A stretch of 64,000 nucleotides of DNA from Plasmodium brasilianum (taxonomy: Eukaryota; Apicomplexa; Aconoidasida; Haemosporida; Plasmodiidae), in contig NC_090127.1 of assembly GCF_023973825.1 (NCBI RefSeq), positions 3,089,501 to 3,153,500 on the forward strand, given 5' to 3'. The translations under genes were made by a program, and so were the position numbers. Numbering within the stretch: the stretch's first letter is position 1; every line of letters starts with the position of its first letter. Below are positions 36,331 to 47,900 of this stretch, piece after piece. The notes under the pieces are model-generated. The model was not told where the DNA came from. It worked only from the letters and a program-made list of their open reading frames with translations, and did not search any database.

Positions 36331-36640
36331 GTTGTGTGCAGAGAGTTCCACCTTAGAAGGGGACTCAAGATGGAAAGAAAAAAGGTGTGAGTATATATGC
36401 ATCATCAGGGGCAAATGCACGCAAGTAAACCATATCGCGTTCCTACATGACAAAATGTGAAGCCGATTATGCTGAAAGTGGTAGAAGAAGAAATGGCCTT
36501 CGAATAGAAATGAGGATGCGGTAATACGAATTAGCGGAATATCAGATTAGCGGCAAAAGGACAGAACAAGATAAATTTTAGCTTCCTTGCTACCTTTGCT
36601 TCCTGTGCTTTCCCTCCCCATCTCAATATTAACAATTAAC
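36331..36640. other. GC-richer intergenic island, possible non-coding RNA or UTR
   Basis: About 310 bases have visibly higher G+C than the flanks, with no microsatellite. The only plus-strand frame of note is ATG 36447 to TAA 36524 (25 residues, MTKCEADYAESGRRR). It lies upstream of THO2 and downstream of the KsgA-type gene, so it could be a long THO2 5' UTR, a non-coding RNA or a small-peptide gene. Confidence 0.35.
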
Positions 36641-36847
36641 AAGTACATTATCAAAATGTAGTCCGAAAACTGCAGAGTGGATACATTAGTCTTCTTTATT
36701 TTATGTGCTTGAAATGATCAAAATAATGAAAAGCCAGACCCTTATTTAGTTTATAAAATATTAAAAAAAAAAATAATAACAAGTCCAAATCGACCTAATT
36801 GTTTATACGATAATGTAAACGTTGTATTACCACCAAATAAGGGGGAG

Positions 36848-36879
<32 letters not shown>

Positions 36880-37044
36880 CGCTAACATCATTTAACATAT
36901 AAAAAGCAGAGTGCAACTATAAAGAGCCGTTAAAAGTTTATATATACAAGTAAGCAAATATGTATACACATATATATATGCGCATAAATGCAAAGAAACA
37001 TTCCCTAACTGTGCACGCATACATACTGTTCCACGCCCAAGTGG

Positions 37045-38685
37045 TCATTCTCCATGCTTCTTTTTGCGCCATACTTTTGTCTGAACCTTTGGATCGAAGG
37101 GATATTTACTTAAAGGAAATAAAATATTGGTAAGCTCAATAAATTGGTAAGGATATAATTGTTGAGGTCTTAAATCCGAGAAGGGAAGAGTTGTTTGCTC
37201 AATATTGTGTTCATTAAGTAATGTTTTTAAACTTGACTTTAACTTCTTTCTTTTTTGTTGAAATGCATATTTTAAAATTTGTTTTAAATATAATAAATTA
37301 CAAGTGAAGTCATTTTTTTTAAAAATGATTTTCATAATAGCTGCTTCTACCTTGGGAACTGGATAAAAAGCAGTACTAGGAATTTTAAAAAGTAAATGCG
37401 GTTCTGTATATATACTAAAAAGTATACTTAAAATAGAGTAGTCTTTATCATTTGGTTTAGCTACAATTCTTTGTCCTACTTCATATTGAATAGTTACTAT
37501 TGCTTGCTCAATATATTTATAAAAGTCTAATAAACAAAATAGTATCTGTGATGTTATGTAAAAAGGTAAATTACCAATAACTGTTAATTTTGTTCCTTTA
37601 CTTAAAGACATTTCTTTATAATTTATTTGCAATACATCATCATGAATAATATCAAAACCTGGCATAGTTCTACTGAGTATGGATATTGCTCGACTATCTA
37701 TTTCAACACCAGTCATGTTTTCATATTTTGCAAATAAAAACTTGCTGATTTGACCCAGTCCGCACCCTAGTTCTATAATACCCTTTCCTTTGTTTTGCAC
37801 GCTTTCCAAGGGCTCCTCCTTAGGAACTCCCCCCCCATAGTTGTCGGCATGTCCTAAGTAATCATTGCCACTGTAACTATCACTTCCATTAGTACTAATG
37901 CTACTACCACTCTTTCCAGTATTCCATTTCGTTTCAACTTCTCCCTTTTTATGTTTATTTTCTTTATATAGTTCCCCTTCATTGTGCTCTTCACCTTTTA
38001 CAATTTTCTTATTTTTCCCAAATTTTCCTGGTTGCCTTGCGCGTCCATTTTTTTCCCGTTTCTTCTTTTTTTGGACATTTATTTTATTACTTTTAGAGTT
38101 CAGATCGTTCACATTAAGCTCTATTGCACTTACCATTTTTCTTATTATATTTTCATCCTTTAAATAATTTTGACCTAAACTTCTCTTTGGTTTAAATTCC
38201 ATAGCTGGTATTTTTGTCCTCAAGGGGTTTTCCTCTCCCGGCTGTCTTATGGGGTACACCTTTATTCCTTGAAAGGACCTACTAATAAGTATGTTCTTTG
38301 TTCTATCCTCTACACGACTGCCATTGTTACCATCATCGTTGCTTTCTTCATTGTTGTTTTCATTATAGCTGCTATTTTCCTCATCGCTACTCTTTTGACA
38401 GCTAGCTATAGTAGATGGGGTTGTGGTACCCCTCTCGACCTGGTTTATTCTGTTAAATCTCTTTAAGATTTTTCTTTCCCGCCTATATAAAGCCTTTTTA
38501 CATTTTACATTTTGTTTTATACCATCTGCTACTTGACGAAGGTAGTTGTAAAGTGGGGTAGTTTTTGTCTTGTACCCTTTACTATAATCTACATATAACT
38601 GAGTACTTTTTATTTCTCTTAAAAAGGAAATTTTTGCTTTTAAAGAAAGGAGAACTAATAACAACTTGGCTGCCCATTTATTCAT
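37045..38685 (-). CDS. KsgA/Dim1-family rRNA adenine dimethyltransferase, probably organellar
   Basis: A single-exon 546-residue protein. The family uses SAM to dimethylate two adjacent adenines near the 3' end of small-subunit rRNA. Motifs: FKPKRSLGQNYLKDENII (about residue 162 on), which is the family N-terminal signature; IELGCGLGQISKFL (about 302 on), the SAM loop; MTGVEIDSRAISIL, the acidic ribose contact; HDDVLQINY; NLPFYITSQI (about 370), the catalytic motif; and the C-terminal basic FYPVPKVEAAIMKI and FQQKRKKLKSSLKTLL. The domain is split by a low-complexity insert at about residues 190-295 between the signature and the SAM loop. The N-terminus (MNKWAAKLLLVLLSL) is a short hydrophobic leader followed by a Lys/Arg-rich region. 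That pattern fits apicoplast import, though a mitochondrial presequence is possible. Bacterial-type KsgA proteins have about 270 residues. The start ATG at 38685 is the first in frame. Confidence 0.92.
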   Translation of the reverse strand: MNKWAAKLLLVLLSLKAKISFLREIKSTQLYVDYSKGYKTKTTPLYNYLRQVADGIKQNVKCKKALYRRERKILKRFNRINQVERGTTTPSTIASCQKSSDEENSSYNENNNEESNDDGNNGSRVEDRTKNILISRSFQGIKVYPIRQPGEENPLRTKIPAMEFKPKRSLGQNYLKDENIIRKMVSAIELNVNDLNSKSNKINVQKKKKREKNGRARQPGKFGKNKKIVKGEEHNEGELYKENKHKKGEVETKWNTGKSGSSISTNGSDSYSGNDYLGHADNYGGGVPKEEPLESVQNKGKGIIELGCGLGQISKFLFAKYENMTGVEIDSRAISILSRTMPGFDIIHDDVLQINYKEMSLSKGTKLTVIGNLPFYITSQILFCLLDFYKYIEQAIVTIQYEVGQRIVAKPNDKDYSILSILFSIYTEPHLLFKIPSTAFYPVPKVEAAIMKIIFKKNDFTCNLLYLKQILKYAFQQKRKKLKSSLKTLLNEHNIEQTTLPFSDLRPQQLYPYQFIELTNILFPLSKYPFDPKVQTKVWRKKKHGE

Positions 38686-39760
38686 TCACATTTACTGCTC
38701 TATTGCTCATATATGTATACATATGTAAAGATATGTAATTATCTCTATCTAGCTATATATGAATGCATATATGTACATATACTCATTTCCGCTGATGATA
38801 CTTGAGAAAAAAAAAAAATAAAAAAAAGCTTGTGTTTTTGTTCTAAAAATTGCGTTAAAGCGTGCAAAAGGCTAATACGTACATTATCCATGTACATAAG
38901 CACATATGCATATATATTTCACGTGAATAAATTTATTCAAAACTTTTAAAAGGAAAACTTTTGTTAAATTATAATATTTTCATTTTTCATTATACGGGTT
39001 CTAAGAAAATAAAAAAAAGAAAATGCCAAAATGCCAAAAAATATATTAAAATTGCTTTTTAACATATATACAGCAGCGTACCCTTCTTGCCTTAAATTAG
39101 AAGCACATTTATTTTTTGTTCCTTTTAAAAACTCTCCCGGTACATACGACGTGCATATATAATGTACCTGTTATAATATTGTGCATGTATGTATGAATAT
39201 AAATACGTAAAAGGAGAATCAGTCTCTTTCTTAACTTTATTTTGCTGCTTTGTATCTTATCGCTAAGTAAAATATAATATATAACTAGGTGGATATAGTT
39301 TATAAATTCTTCCACCCTTTTTAGCTATATGTATAATTACATAGATTTTTTTTTTTTTTTTTTTTTTAAATTATTTTCATTTTATTTTATATAAATAATG
39401 ATCAACGAAATAGCAGAAAAGAGGGGGAAAAAAGAGAACGAATAATATATAATATATAATGTATAATATATAATAAATAATAAATAATAAATAACGAACA
39501 AAAAAAGGAAAAAGAAGAAAAGGATAATATTGAAAAAAGGAGTACATATATGTTAAATTGTACGTAGGCATTAAAATGAGTATATATTTGCAATATTACT
39601 GCATAATAGCATATATAATATATATGTTGTATTGCCTAAGTAAAAATTAGCGCAAAAATAAGATTATAAAAACATAAAATAAGAGAACGCTTAATCTGCT
39701 TTAGAACCATCTATGCTTTTAGAAGAGACAGAGAAGCAGAAATATAGCAAAATATAATAC
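38686..39760. promoter_or_regulatory. Divergent intergenic region between the KsgA-type gene and the 39761 gene
   Basis: About 1.1 kb between two genes reading apart, so it should carry both promoters. Visible content: A-runs near 38803-38827, T-run at about 39348-39368, and a TAATATATAATATATAATGTATAATA repeat at 39443-39495. No gene and no defined motif are seen. Confidence 0.5.
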
Positions 39761-40294
39761 ATGTTTGAACAAATGGCGCCACTAGGTAATAACAAAAATT
39801 TAAACATTTTAGAAACAATAAGCCCGGAACCCATATCAGTACTAAGTTATGTAAACGAAGTAATGGAAAATAAGAGAAGAGAAAAAGTAGCGAAAAATAA
39901 TCATTTAATTGAATGGGGATATATGAAGAAGACTGAGAAAACAGAGGAATTAAAATTGCAGTGGAAATTAATTCAACATGAAAACTTATATACAAAAAAT
40001 GAATATCAAAAAATAAAAAAAGATGAAAAAATGCCAAACTTTTTTCAAGTAGCTACATTAGTAAATGGCAATGACAAAATAAAAGTTGGAGCTGGAAAAG
40101 AATCGCAGTCCTTGCATACATCCAATAAGAGAAAGAAAAAGTGCTTATCTGCCTTGCAATTATTTGAAAAGGACAAAGAAATGAAAGAATGGTGTGTAAA
40201 AAAATACACGAAAATTCAGACTCAGAAAAATATCGGGGGAAAGTCCTTCGTTCGAAAGCAGAGGAAGCAGCTGCTCAGCATGCAGAAGGCATAA
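39761..40294 (+). CDS. Basic protein of unknown function
   Basis: A 177-residue frame from the ATG at 39761 (MFEQMAPLGNNKNLNILE). It has no signal peptide or membrane segment, is rich in Lys/Glu with predicted helical stretches (VLSYVNEVMENKRREKVAKN, LKLQWKLIQHENLYTKNEYQ) and a very basic C-terminus (FVRKQRKQLLSMQKA). The complexity is high compared with neighbouring shadow frames, so I accept it as a gene. I do not recognise a family; nuclear or nucleolar localisation is plausible from the basic tail but unproven. After the TAA at 40292 the same frame stays open for 78 more codons of Lys/Asn-rich sequence to a TAG at 40529, so the real end may differ if the stop is spliced out or recent. It is divergent from the KsgA-type gene and convergent with the G377 candidate. 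Confidence 0.75.
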   Translation: MFEQMAPLGNNKNLNILETISPEPISVLSYVNEVMENKRREKVAKNNHLIEWGYMKKTEKTEELKLQWKLIQHENLYTKNEYQKIKKDEKMPNFFQVATLVNGNDKIKVGAGKESQSLHTSNKRKKKCLSALQLFEKDKEMKEWCVKKYTKIQTQKNIGGKSFVRKQRKQLLSMQKA

Positions 40295-41919
40295 CTGTTC
40301 AAGAAGAGGGAAAACAATAATAATATAAAGAAGAATGACAAGAATGATAAAAAGAATGACAAGAATGACAAGAAGAATGAAAATAATAAGAATAGGAATA
40401 GGAATAATAATAAGAATAAGTATAAAAATAAAAGTACGAATAAATGTAAGAGAGGAAAATTGCCATTATATCACATACATTACCATTTGGGGGTGTTCAT
40501 ATGGAGGGAGTACCTTTTTCTGTTTAACTAGATTAGTGAAAAGGAGATATTTTGTTATATTAAATATGAGGACCCTTAGAAGGAGATCTAGAGGGACACA
40601 CCCAGACTGGGTTACATTGCATGCATATAAGTATGTATATGTACGTATATGTACATATATATATGTATATTTTTGTGCATGTGCAAGTATGCATACATTT
40701 ACAGCTCCCCCCCCCTTTGAATTGTAGCAGAAAAAGAGAATGGCATAGGACACTATTTTAACAACTCCTAATCTGATCACATCAATGAGGTTGATGAATA
40801 TAAGGGGAGAACTGCCATACATATAAGTCGTTTTTGGCTCCTTTTTTTTTATTTTTTTATTTTATTATATGTACTCTGTTACGTTATTGATACTTTTTTA
40901 TACATTTTCCGAACAGTCATAGTTTTTTATTTTATCGTATAGTATCTTGTTTATCTTTTTTATCCTTTTTATCCATTTCTTTTTTTTGTTCTGGTGCAAA
41001 TACCCACGCAATGTTTTATTTAAAATATTCGAATTTTTCCTGACCACTTACCCGCCATATACAGGTCCAAGTTTCAGGTCAGGATTCTCATTTTTTTTTT
41101 TTTTTTTTCTTATCATATTATCAATCTGCTCGTGAGATAATCTCACCTGACTTGGAATTATAAAAAAAAAAAAAAAAAAAAAAGAAATATATTAATTGAC
41201 GAAATAGTTGAATGCTTAATTAATTAAATGCTTAATTAATGGAATGATCAATTAATTGAATGACCAAATAATTGAATATTTTCTTGTAGCTTTTTAATGC
41301 CTGCCTGTAGAGTGAATACCTTTCTAGTAACTACATTAAAGTAATAATTATCGAAGAGTTCCTTTTGCACTTTTCTTTTTCTTTTTTTTTATTCTTTGCA
41401 TAATGATGATGTATTAAGTAATGTCTTTAACTAATTCAAGTAGTTGTGTGATGATATTTACATGTAGTGGACATATTGCACACTAATTGAAGGAGTGGTG
41501 TTAAAAGGGATGAAGAGTAAATACAGGAAAAGGAGGGAGAAGGAAAATAATAAAATGAAGCATAAGTAGATGAATAAACGGATATAAGAATTAACGGATA
41601 TACGAATTAACGGATATACGAATTAACGGATATAAGAATTAACGGATATACGAATTAACGGATATACGAATTAACGGATATACGAATTAACGGATATACG
41701 AATTAACGGATATACGAATTAACGGATATACGAATTAACGGATATACGAATTAACGGATATACGAATTAACGGATATACGAATTAACGGATATACGAATT
41801 AACGGATACACGAATTAACGGATACACGAATCAATGGATAAACGAATGGATAAAGGGGAAAGCGCATGAATTAACGATGCAGGTGCGCGTGTTACGGGGA
41901 TCGGTACGACATGTGTCCC
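40295..41919. other. Convergent intergenic region with a KN-rich frame and a 16-bp array
   Basis: Positions 40295-40528 are a Lys/Asn-rich continuation of the upstream frame (see that gene). The remainder has a C-run near 40709, T- and A-runs (41091-41109, 41162-41183), a TTAATTAAATGC-type repeat around 41205-41280 and the 16-bp array. No independent gene is seen. Confidence 0.55.
41577..41832. repeat. 16-bp tandem array next to the 3' end of the G377 candidate
   Basis: About sixteen copies of AATTAACGGATATACG, nearly perfect, with AAG and CAC variants at the ends. It ends about 90 bases from the stop codon of the 41920-49506 gene, so it probably lies in its 3' UTR, where the transcript would read CGTATATCCGTTAATT. 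Confidence 0.92.
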
Positions 41920-44900
41920 TCACAACTGGTAAAGGTCAATTCCAAAGCTTTTGAAGAAATCCACAAAAACGTGAATGATGGTCTGTGTTTTTGCCCGTTT
42001 GGTATAGTAAGGATGATTAATTGAATTAATGATACTTACACGCTTGTCAATAAATAAATATAGTTCAGATAAGGATGGGAAGTATTGTTTAAATTTGTCT
42101 ATATTTTTTATAAATTCATTAAAAAATTTAAATACTGCATTATTTTTTAATAAAAATTCTGTAATATGATTGTCTAGGTAATATTTTATATTTTCAAATT
42201 GTACTATTGGTACATATTTTTCTTCTTCTTTATTATTTTTCATAAAATTATTTACAGTACCTTTGACATTAGGATATGCTGGTAATTCTTCTTCCTGTGG
42301 TTGTTTGATTTTTCGAACAGTGGTAAAGTAGGTGTGCATGTCTTCAAGTATATCATCTAAGTGTATGTTCAAATCTTCATAACTAATGGATAATATATAA
42401 CTAGATGGCATATTTGACAAAATCGTTTTTATTACAAACTTTGTTATTTCTGATACAAAGAATCTAAATTTGAAAACTTCTGCTTGCAATTCTTCTTTAT
42501 CTAACAATTCACTAGATGGGATAAACTGCTTAACGAAATGTGTGTAAATTGCTTCGTTATCCATTTTGTATTTCTCTGTAACGGGACTATGTGTAACACG
42601 TTTAGTAGTGTCAACAAAAGGAGCCTGCATGATGTTCAGGATTTTTTGTTCAAAGGTTAATGGTTCATTTGTGAAATTACCAAACTGCGCACAATTGTTT
42701 GTATCATCAAAATTATAAAAATCGAATAAACATTTAAATAGATTTTGTAAAAAGTGTATATATGTATAATATTTAATTGTTAATTCATCATCTAGGTCTC
42801 GTTGTACATCATTCTTTATCATGGATGCAGGGGCAATTGAGTACTCCATCAACTTTTTGATGAAAAGATAATATATATCTTGTATTGGCTGTGAAATTTT
42901 CAACTGCTGAAATTTATCATAAAAGAATTTGTACAAGTTTGGGTAAAAATTTTCATCCTCTGATTCGATTATTACCTTTTTTAAAACATCAAATTTGGGA
43001 AATAAAAAATTGTTTTTCTTCATAAAATTTGCAAAATGTGTATTTAATTCTGCAAAGCTTATACTTTCCTTTAAGAGTAATTGCATCAATGAAATGAAGG
43101 ACTTTTCACTGATAATGTCTTCCATGTCTAGGTATTGTTTGTATATAACTTTCTTATTAGAATGTTCATATTTAACTCTTCTAGAAAGAATAATAGGATT
43201 TTCTTTTTGCCCTCTTTTATGTTCAGCGAATTCTTTATAAGTATCTTCAAGTACATTTTTATTTTTTGTAAAACGGTATTTTAATCGGAAAAAGGTTTCT
43301 ACTTTATTATTTTCCTCAGATTCGAATGGATCTTTTTCAGTACCTATGAGTTTCTGTACATAAGTAAAAAAATGGATCAGAAGTTTGGACGTTACATCTA
43401 TGAAATCCGTTTCGAAAAAGTTCAGAACAGGTCTTCTAACATAAGGAGGTAAAGAATTTAAAAATTCACGGTACAGTAACGTAGCGTCTATCTTAAATGT
43501 ATTATTATTTTCATACAAATTAGTAGGTATATATCTTTCTAAATATTTCTTATCATTTTTACAATAAAAAAGGAAATTAAGTTTATTTAATAAGGTATGG
43601 AATTCAGTAAATAGACTAAGGTCATTTTGGTTGATAAGTTTTTCTATATCACTATCAAAATAAGAAGAAGATAAATAATTCATTCGAGTTAAGAATGAAT
43701 ATGCAAGTTTTACAATCATTTGTTTCGTATTTCTATCAAATATGCTAGCAGAAAAGTATCGTTCAACAACACCTTTTATTTTACTATACGTAAGGAATTC
43801 TTTATTAGTGATATAGAAGAATAATCTCCAGAGAGCATGAAGAGGAGGTACTGCAGCATATTTATGTTTTTTTAAATAATTATTATATAATTTATTGATT
43901 AAATTAGACTTTACAAAGGTAAAAATTTCCCCAAGGTCAAAATTTTTAAATTCTTTGTAACATAATTCATCTGCTCTAAGATGGTAATCATTTATGACCT
44001 CCCTCAGCCCAGGGTTAAGTGCATAGAAAAATTTTGTTATAATAGTGTTAAAACTTGCCAAATTATAACCATATATTTCATAAAGGAATATTCTTTTTTC
44101 TGCTGTACTGTAGAGACTCAAAAAATGCTCAGTTGTTGTCATTACAGGATATAAACTAACTGCTTTTGAAAGGAAAAAATCTATAAAATCATTCATTCCT
44201 AGTTTAAAAGCTTTAAAAAATTCGGTATAAAATTCCAAATTATTTTTTTTAAAATTATCATATAATATAGGATTCGCATCCATACCCTGATTCATAGCTA
44301 CTATTAGTTCATACAATTTAGGATTATAAGTAGCAGATTCTAGAATTTCTTGTGGTAATAAAAACTTCACTACATAATCTTGAAGCTGAGTTTTTATTTC
44401 TTTTCTTTTATAATGACTTTTAAGAATATTCAAATAAATTATTACCTTAGATTTGGTATCTCTTTTGTGTATATCATCCATTTGTACTTGTATTCCTAAC
44501 ATTTCTAAGACAGACAATATATAAATGGACAACGTATCAGGTTTCATAAAATATATATTAGACGTGTTCATAATATTTTCACTTAGTGTTATTATATCTC
44601 TTATGTTAATTACATTTGGATTTTCTTTCAAAAATTTTATAATCTCGATAATTGCATCATAACTCATGTCTGTTTGTTTCAAATACTCTGATGCTGTGTC
44701 CATAATTTCACTTATGTTTTTCCATGTATCAGGTAAATTAAAATGAGTAAAAAAGTTTTTTAAATTTCCTGGTATCAATCGTCCTTCAAGTGTTAATAAA
44801 TTAAGTTTATCTAAATCTTCCTTTTCGAATAAATATGATGCTGTATGTTTTTCCTCTACTATAGTATATACTTGAGAATTCATATATTCTTTAAATTGTT

Positions 44901-47900
44901 CTAGTTTTCCACTTTTTATCAGCTTATCCTTAATTATTTTATTTAAAACGTAGATATCTTTTATTTCTTTTAAAGCATACGGATATTTTTCTTCCTCTTT
45001 TATTACTCTTAAATATTTTCTCTTATCATATGGATCTCCCCAAATAATCTCCCCTCCATATTGTAACATTACAGGGGTAGACAAATAAGTGTTTGTTTGA
45101 ACATCATATATTACTTCATCTATTCTTTTTTCCTTAACTTTATTTGGATCATAAGAATTCTGATATACATCCTTTGATCTTTGTATGTATTTCTTTTCTA
45201 TTGCCTTATATACTAGTAGCCTTTGGGATGTAAGTTTATAAAGCATATCGTGATGAATCCAATTTCGATAATCTTCACTAATTAAATTTCCATCTGTTTG
45301 TAGATTCTTATACGTTTCTAGTAATGACTTATAGGCTTGAGCAGCCTCTTCTTTTTCATTGTTTATCTTATCTGTCATGTATACAGGATTTGTCAAAAGA
45401 TAACTAAAATCAGGAACATTTTTGTGCATGTTACTTTTCAACTTATGCACCATATTTTCCAAATGGATATCATTTCGTTCTAGGTAGAGAAGTGTTTCTT
45501 CATTCTCCTTGTCTGTTTCTATTTTTTTTCTTAAACTTATATAATTTTTGAAATCTATATGAAATGCTTGCACTTTTGTGCTAAATATCTGTATATTTCT
45601 TTCATAATGTACTTCATATTTTTCATTCCTATTCTTTTTATCCTGAGCTAATTTCATATAGTTATAAGAATAAATTAAATCATCTTCATCTTCATGTAAA
45701 TTTCCATCTATGGTCATAATAAATATTTTGAAAGCACTGTTATATACTTCTATATCTTGTGTTAGAGTTCTTACAAAATCTTCAAATGCTTTTTTTTCAT
45801 GCGTATCTAATTCTATAGGAAGTAGCACCTTCATAGTTTCAGGCACTTTATGCACGGCATCACTTGTTATATAATTTAATTCGTGTACAATTATATCTTT
45901 TTTCACCTCTAATTTTTTTAGATTATCTTTTAATTTTGTTATTTCTTCATCTAACGCTTTTGAGCTCTCTTTATTTAATTTGTTCTTTGCCATTTTTTCT
46001 TCATCTGGATTAATTTCATGAAACTTTTCTATTATTTTTATGTCCAATTCTACATTTTTTTTCTTATTTTTAACTATGGTTAATTGTAGCTTCGTTTCTG
46101 TTTCATCTACATATATATCCTCTAAAGTGAGATATAGATAATTAGTTATAGTTTCTATACGTTCATATATTTCAGATAGGGTATTTGCTCCTTTTACAAA
46201 TGCTTCAGCTTTTAGCTGCCTTTCTTTATATTCCTTGAGTATGTCATATTTAAACAATCTGAGTTTTTTTTCTAATTCTTGTACTACCTCCATTTTAGTG
46301 TTAATCTGTTCATATTGTTGAGATACGGTGGTAAATGCGGTTTTAAGTAAAAGCAATTCGCTTTTGTTTTTCTGTACCTTTTCCTTCAGATTTGCTATAT
46401 CATTATTTAATGCATCTTGTTTTTCCTTCAACTTAAGAGGATTTTCACGTTCTAGTTGCTTTAAATTATCCTCTAGTGCCCTTAAGTCTTTAGGGAAATT
46501 TATCTCTTCTTGTTGTATATTTATAATTTTTTCATATATATTTTTCTTTTCATTTTTAAGCTTTAATCTGTCTATTTGTAATTCAACAGACATATCATTG
46601 TACAGTTCCATAATGATGCTATCAATTTTTTTCAAAAAATATTCTCTTATTTGTTGAAGATTTTGGTGAATGATCACTTCTTTATTTTCAAAATGCTCCT
46701 TTAGATGAATATGAAAGTTAGCATCTAATTTTTTGGAAATTAACCTTCTTGATTTTGAATATTCCTGTTTGTACAATTTTTTTTTTTCTTCATAAATTTT
46801 AGTAAAGGTATCTGTATATTCTTGCTCATTATAACTAGGTGCAAAATCTTTTACTATTCGAAGTGCATGTTTTAAAGCAGCTCTAAATTCTTTTAGCATT
46901 TCCATTTTTTTTTTCCCTAACATTTTTCTAAAATTTGTATAAAATCTTTTATTACATAATTTAATGACATTCTCTTTATACTGTTCATATTTTTCCGAAA
47001 TTATACCTTCTATTATCATATATTTTCCATTTGTCTTTTTTTGTATTTGATTAAGTTCTGTTTCTATCTCTGTTTTGTATATATTTATATTTTTTTGATT
47101 TTCTTTATTTTTTATTTTTTCTTTCAGCTGATCAAATAATTTATCTCCATTTTGTATTGATTCTTCCCTTAGTTCATCATAATTAGGGGTTGAACCTCTT
47201 TTTAATAAAGTATACACTTCGCGCAATTTTTTATCTACTTCATTAGCAAACTGATACCCTAAATTAATTGTGTCTTTAAAAGATCTATCCATTACATCAT
47301 ATATATATTTTCGAGCAGTATTATAATAAAATGATGGAGTTGATAAGCTATGAGAATCACCGTTTGGTTTATCTGTATGCTGTGAACCACCTTCTCGTTC
47401 TTTAATGTATTCCAATTCGTCTTTATAATCTTCTTCATATTTTCTATCGAATTCTTCGTCTTGCGATATTTCTTGCTGTACTTCATCTTTTTCTAATTTT
47501 TGTGTTTCTAGTTCATGTTTACTATCCGTTGTTGCAATTGATTCTTCTTCTTCTTTTTTTTTCCTAGTTTTTTCTTCTTCTATCTGAGCTACAAGAGTTT
47601 TTCTTTCTTCGCCTAATTCTGCTTCTATTTGTTTTTTGAATTCTTTTTTTTTCTGTTCATTTTTTGATGCCTCTTCTTCTTCCTCTGTATCGTCATCTTT
47701 GTCATCATCAAATGCATCTATGCTGCTTAGAGTCCTTTTCAACGGTTTTTCTTCACTTAAAAAAGATAATCGGCTTGCAATAGCTGAATTTCCATTTATT
47801 GGAAATAGACTTATTAGTATATTTAAAAATTTATCAAGGGTATCAATTTTTTTTGTTTTTCTGTGAATATTCATTATTTGCTTTATTTTAGCATTCTCTT

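Larger units (their letters stand above)
34954..37044. other. Intergenic region between THO2 (5' side) and the KsgA-type gene (3' side)
   Basis: It contains the THO2 promoter side, a repeat of AATAAATAAACGAATGGA units (about 35240-35470), a (TA)n tract at about 35565-35614, A- and T-runs, the alternating TACGTATATACGTACATATG array (about 35890-36010), a (TA)n tract at 36171-36206 and a GC-richer island at 36331-36640. No protein gene is convincing. Confidence 0.6.

Noticed and set aside
40335..40727. 130-residue plus-strand frame beginning with Met/Arg/Ile repeats
   Set aside because: It is an alternative frame of an AAGAATGACAAGAATGAT repeat followed by intergenic microsatellite; another frame fits Plasmodium Lys/Asn coding bias better.
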